This document shows, one piece after another, positions 62,901 to 64,000 of a DNA stretch of 64,000 nucleotides. The notes under the pieces are model-generated. The model searched no databases and had not been told where the DNA came from. It was given only the letters and a program-made list of their open reading frames with translations. The stretch covers positions 18,205,501-18,269,500 of the forward strand of contig NC_079881.1 of NCBI RefSeq assembly GCF_029227915.1, read 5' to 3'. Source of the DNA: Hydractinia symbiolongicarpus (lineage: Eukaryota; Cnidaria; Hydrozoa; Anthoathecata; Hydractiniidae). The position numbers were made by a program, and so were the translations under genes. Each line of letters starts with the position of its first letter. Positions within the stretch are counted from its first letter, which is position 1.

Positions 62901-64000
62901 AAACTCTCAAATTGGCGAAATGCTGATAGCTACACGATAGACTTGAAAGCTACTTATAATTTATGACAACCCATTTTGAAGTAATTAGGGAACTCACTCA
63001 AAATTCAGGTGCACATCATTCTCACTGGACCCAAGATTTCCCTGCTGGGCACATTTTTACTTACTCACAAATCATTCACTTACTGTACTCGCATGCGCAA
63101 GAGGTTATACTCGAGGGTATGGAGTAGTATACTCGCCGATTACTCATACTCGTCTTGCACTTTACTCGGCATTTAATGTACCCGTACTCGTATACTCATG
63201 TATAGTTACTCGCGATCGGGACTGTAGGTAAGTTGTTTCACTTTAAGTTTTCTTGCTGAACTAAATATTCCAATCAGTGCCCTCCATTAGGAAAAAAATA
63301 TATACTTGGGCATATCCTTAAAATGGAAAATATCTTTAAATGATGTTAAATTGAGATTTACCTTATGTAAGGATGATTTTAAACCTGCAAAAAATTTTCA
63401 ATACCTCTTGCAATCATCATTTCTCCACCCAGTTCTATTTTCAAATCAAACATTCCACTCAATGACCCACTAGCATTTTGAACTCGCTCAATCTCAATTT
63501 GTTTTCCATTCTTGGTAAAACTTTCTTTTTGGGCAATAGATTGGTTCTCAGAGCCTGTACGTGTCCAGTCATTCACAAAGAACAAGGGCAAATTTACACA
63601 ATCAGCAACAGTCAGGTTAAGGAATAATGTTAAGTTTTTCTTCTCCACATCAACCTTTTCAATCCAGAAATTGCCTGGAGCTTCTTCCAGGCTCAGTTCT
63701 AAATAAAGAAGAATCACAACTTACCATATCCTTGAAATGTTGTGTGTGAGATACAAAAGCAGATAAAGTAGTAGCAATACAAACGCGCCCATTTTTTTTA
63801 AAAATAAAATAAATAACTGCTCCTTTACAAAAATTAATTCAAACAAAAATATCATACCTTTTAAACCATAACAAGGTTGTGAACATTCATTTAATGGCAC
63901 GTCTTGTGGACAAGCATCAGCACAAATGGGTTTACCAATCCATAAACTATCCAGGAAGAGATCTTGCACAAAATCTATGCTTTTAATATCTTCGTTTCGA
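34123..64000 (-). CDS. Fibrocystin-L/cadherin/cohesin-dockerin fusion membrane protein (5' partial)
   Basis: One giant single-pass surface protein in 32 exons from 64000 to the stop at 34125-34123, about 5,020 residues in the window; the N-terminus lies outside. All 31 junctions were checked by hand for GT-AG ends and matching phase. Order: IPT/TIG repeats, a plastocyanin-like segment, G8-1, beta-helix repeats, G8-2, beta-helix repeats, SEA-like segment with RRKRR, four beta-sandwich repeats, five cadherin repeats, cohesin-like, dockerin-like, SEA-like, membrane helix, cytoplasmic tail. The first two thirds track vertebrate PKHD1L1, a hair-bundle coat protein; the last third has no counterpart there. 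Vertebrate PKHD1L1 (4,243 residues) ends soon after one beta-sandwich repeat. A role in cell-surface coats or adhesion is inference. Blocks are annotated separately below. Confidence 0.9.
34503..34620 (-). mobile_element. Helitron-like element, complete copy (118 bp)
   Basis: On the minus strand A^TCTCTATAATAATAATGGCC at the 5' end; the plus-strand left edge is CTAGTCGGTGGCTCGG. The hairpin is decayed. It lies in the last intron of the giant gene. Confidence 0.6.
35387..35524 (+). mobile_element. Helitron-like element, diverged copy
   Basis: TCTCTATAATAACATCCGTA at the left and GGCTAACGA-CTAG^T at the right. The hairpin reads CCTGTGGATTGCTCAAGG (decayed). Intron between exons 31 and 32 of the giant gene. 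Confidence 0.6.
35872..35931. repeat. (AAC)n microsatellite
   Basis: About 20 AAC units in the intron between exons 30 and 31. ORFs reading poly-Thr or poly-Asn through it are artefacts. Confidence 0.95.
36107..38004 (-). other. Block 7 of giant gene: cohesin-like, dockerin-like, SEA-like, membrane helix
   Basis: Remainder of exon 30. About 37993-37648 encodes a cohesin-like sandwich ([38 protein letters not shown]-x-EAGRL). About 37606-37378 is a dockerin-like double F-hand: [16 protein letters not shown] and [21 protein letters not shown] module of uncertain fold follows (about 37333-36928), then a SEA-like domain (about 36889-36598; [19 protein letters not shown]). The single membrane helix [20 protein letters not shown] (36532-36460) is followed by a [11 protein letters not shown] stop-transfer. 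The first 117 tail residues contain several RRNT/RSSLRRR patches that could be basophilic kinase sites. Confidence 0.72.
38005..40832 (-). other. Block 6 of giant gene: exons 28-30 (part), five cadherin repeats
   Basis: Exons: 40832-40277, 39580-39369 and the first 870 bases of 38875-36107. Exon 28 opens with IYSDRFDV, the last strand of the previous beta-sandwich repeat, then enters EC1 within about 15 residues. Calcium-binding cadherin motifs are plain: DND, VDRE, DTNDNPP, then EDLDAG (EC2), [22 protein letters not shown] (EC3), TDADEG, LDRH (EC4) and DEDYGPDGE (EC5). EC4-EC5 linkers lack a complete DxNDN and may be flexible. Type: non-classical, no HAV-like adhesive dimer motif seen. Confidence 0.93.
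39590..39880 (-). repeat. Splice-acceptor-like minisatellite in intron 28 of the giant gene
   Basis: Seven diverged units of about 40-45 bp. On the gene strand units read GCTCATTGTCTTTCTTTCACAG|AAGGAAC or similar. The true acceptor of exon 29, GCTTATTGTTTTCTCATTATAG|AAGAC (exon starts 39580), aligns with the unit and looks like its first member. Confidence 0.8.
40988..43287 (-). other. Block 5 of giant gene: exons 24-27, four beta-sandwich repeats
   Basis: Exons: 43287-43212, 43134-42976, 42851-41679 and 41247-40988. After a linker ([30 protein letters not shown]) come four repeats of about 110 residues with a shared grammar: FPQQPVLHM or KQQPVVEI, W-x-V/I near the middle, [19 protein letters not shown] or [21 protein letters not shown]-x-G-Y/F-x-L, and a closing FSV or FDV strand. 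Vertebrate fibrocystin-L has one such domain just before its membrane anchor. The fourth repeat is split: its last strand is in the next exon. The pattern resembles Ig-like Big/filamin-type sandwiches. Confidence 0.85.
42895..42955. repeat. (CGAAA)n microsatellite
   Basis: Imperfect CGAAA/CGGAA pentamers fill about half of the 124-bp intron between exons 25 and 26. On the gene strand this is a TTTCG-rich polypyrimidine tract upstream of the acceptor. Confidence 0.85.
43490..43660 (+). mobile_element. Helitron-like element, 5' end diverged
   Basis: Contains GTCACGCAAAATGGTACCGC, GGACGGGCGAACCCGTGG, TTTTCCCACAGG, CCACCGA and CTAG^T. Intron between exons 23 and 24. Confidence 0.6.
43885..50254 (-). 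other. Block 4 of giant gene: exons 16-23, second G8 domain, beta-helix and SEA-like region
   Basis: Exons: 50254-49435, 48453-48213, 47934-47424, 47015-46762, 45770-45590, 45256-44789, 44626-44424 and 44064-43885. The second G8 domain ([33 protein letters not shown]) is followed by beta-helix repeats. Exons 20-21 ([56 protein letters not shown]) match fibrocystin-L almost word for word. Exons 22-23 form a SEA-like fold ([36 protein letters not shown]) ending in [12 protein letters not shown], a furin-type site that vertebrate relatives also have at this place. Confidence 0.92.
48556..48695 (-). mobile_element. Helitron-like element, complete 140-bp copy
   Basis: Best short copy. On the minus strand A^TCTATGTTATAATACCCGTA, GTCTGTCTGTCTGTCACGCA, hairpin CCCGTGGATTTTCCACGGG, CTAACAA and CTAG^T. 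Both A and T flanks are present. Intron between exons 16 and 17. Confidence 0.8.
51464..51576 (-). mobile_element. Helitron-like element, decayed copy
   Basis: Shares CCACGGGTTCGTCC, ACCGCATTGGGTGCGTCTCG and TTATTATAACATAAA with the family. Termini are mutated. Intron between exons 14 and 15. Confidence 0.5.
53310..53495. repeat. Minisatellite (CTGTTCTACTTACAACACC)n
   Basis: About nine 18-21-bp units in the intron between exons 11 and 12. On the gene strand each intact unit includes TTGTAAGTAG, a consensus-grade 5' splice site; six units keep GTAAGT intact. Confidence 0.85.
54989..57594 (-). other. Block 2 of giant gene: exons 9-10, plastocyanin-like segment and IPT repeats
   Basis: Exon 9 (57594-57336) continues as [14 protein letters not shown] and then [14 protein letters not shown], a cupredoxin-like beta-sandwich pattern without obvious copper ligands. 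Exon 10 (57034-54989) is a single 2-kb exon. It opens with a polybasic [11 protein letters not shown], a possible proprotein-convertase site, and then carries about six IPT-type repeats ([44 protein letters not shown] and [11 protein letters not shown], plus one degenerate). It ends at [10 protein letters not shown], the lead-in to the first G8 domain. Confidence 0.88.
57814..57926. repeat. 57-bp exact tandem duplication
   Basis: The segment CAAAAAGTATCACAGATGAC through ACATATTAAATTC is present twice head-to-tail with no visible difference. Intron between exons 8 and 9. The lack of divergence suggests that it is recent or an assembly artefact. Confidence 0.9.
58334..58612 (+). mobile_element. 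tRNA-derived SINE (family B), head-deleted copy
   Basis: Same body as the copy at 20155 (CCAGAGACTACAAAAGTGTA, TTAGGTGGTTGTCTAGTTGA, CACTAGGACC, tail AAATAATAATAGTATT). The head retains box A (GCCTTGTGGTA) but has lost box B by internal deletion, so it should be transcriptionally dead. It sits antisense in the intron about 20 bp from the donor of exon 8. Confidence 0.75.
61545..61600. repeat. AT-rich tandem repeat (ATCAAATATATTAAT)n
   Basis: Short array of ATATTAATATCAAATAT units just upstream of exon 3 and beside the inverted-repeat transposon. Confidence 0.75.
61678..63224. mobile_element. 1.5-kb Tc1/mariner-like inverted-repeat element, non-coding
   Basis: Left end TA^CAGTACCGATCGCGAGTA and right end TACTCGCGATCGGGACTG^TA are inverted repeats flanked by TA on both sides, the target-site rule of the Tc1/mariner superfamily. 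Arms extend into many subterminal GAGTA/TACTC repeats. The interior lacks a transposase-length ORF, so the copy is non-autonomous. It fills most of the intron between exons 2 and 3 of the giant gene. Confidence 0.65.

Larger units (their letters stand above)
58632..64000 (-). other. Block 1 of giant gene: exons 1-8, N-proximal IPT/TIG region
   Basis: Exons: 64000-63858 (partial), 63698-63405, 61487-61207, 60850-60601, 60458-60380, 59918-59711, 59399-58859 and 58696-58632. The first exons ([19 protein letters not shown], then [19 protein letters not shown]) match the segment after the PA14 domain of fibrocystin-L. Four IPT/TIG repeats follow, with signatures [40 protein letters not shown] and [14 protein letters not shown]. 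Exon 8 ([19 protein letters not shown]) leads into the plastocyanin-like segment. These extracellular Ig-fold domains mediate protein contacts in related receptors. Vertebrate fibrocystin-L has more IPT repeats. Confidence 0.88.

Overview
The window reads as nuclear DNA of an early-branching animal, most likely a cnidarian and plausibly a hydrozoan. The evidence is AT-rich sequence, many small GT-AG introns, dense short transposable elements, and animal-specific families (class C GPCR, peflin, fibrocystin-L, cadherin). I assigned no species. Exon coordinates were built by hand from splice consensus, reading-phase continuity and family similarity; no alignment was run.

Layout. (1) 1-4738, minus strand: a metabotropic-glutamate-receptor-like class C GPCR, complete from the signal peptide through seven membrane helices, cut by the window edge in its C-terminal tail. 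(2) About 5.1-14.5 kb: gene-poor DNA with repeats, a tRNA-derived SINE and one small uncertain ORF. (3) 14558-17215, minus: a small secreted cysteine-rich protein rebuilt from three short exons; its cysteine layout resembles an IL-17-type cystine-knot cytokine. (4) 21391-31248, plus: peflin (PEF1), seven exons, 293 residues, with a glutamine/glycine/tyrosine-rich N-terminus and five EF-hands. (5) 34123-64000, minus: most of one giant membrane protein gene, 32 exons and about 15.1 kb of coding sequence (about 5,020 residues), truncated at its N-terminus by the window edge.

The giant gene is the main discovery. Its first 3,250 residues in the window follow fibrocystin-L (PKHD1L1): IPT/TIG repeats, two G8 domains, parallel beta-helix regions and a SEA-like segment with an RRKRR site. 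Where the vertebrate protein has one C-terminal beta-sandwich and then a membrane anchor, this gene has four such repeats and runs, in phase, into five cadherin repeats, a cohesin-like domain, a dockerin-like double EF-hand, a second SEA-like domain, one membrane helix and a cytoplasmic tail of about 240 residues. The exon at 40277-40832 holds both the last strand of the fibrocystin-type repeat and the start of the first cadherin repeat, so this is not simply two neighbouring genes.

Repeats are informative too. At least a dozen copies or fragments of a non-autonomous Helitron-like family (A^TC...CTAG^T ends with a GTGGA/TCCAC hairpin) lie across the window, and its longer members carry TGACGTCA palindromes. 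Two minisatellites appear to have amplified a splice site: a 5' splice site in peflin and a 3' splice site in the giant gene. A 1.5-kb element with CAGT...ACTG inverted ends and TA flanks sits in an intron of the giant gene. The genes have no obvious common pathway; the IL-17-like gene and peflin are divergent, and peflin and the giant gene are convergent.
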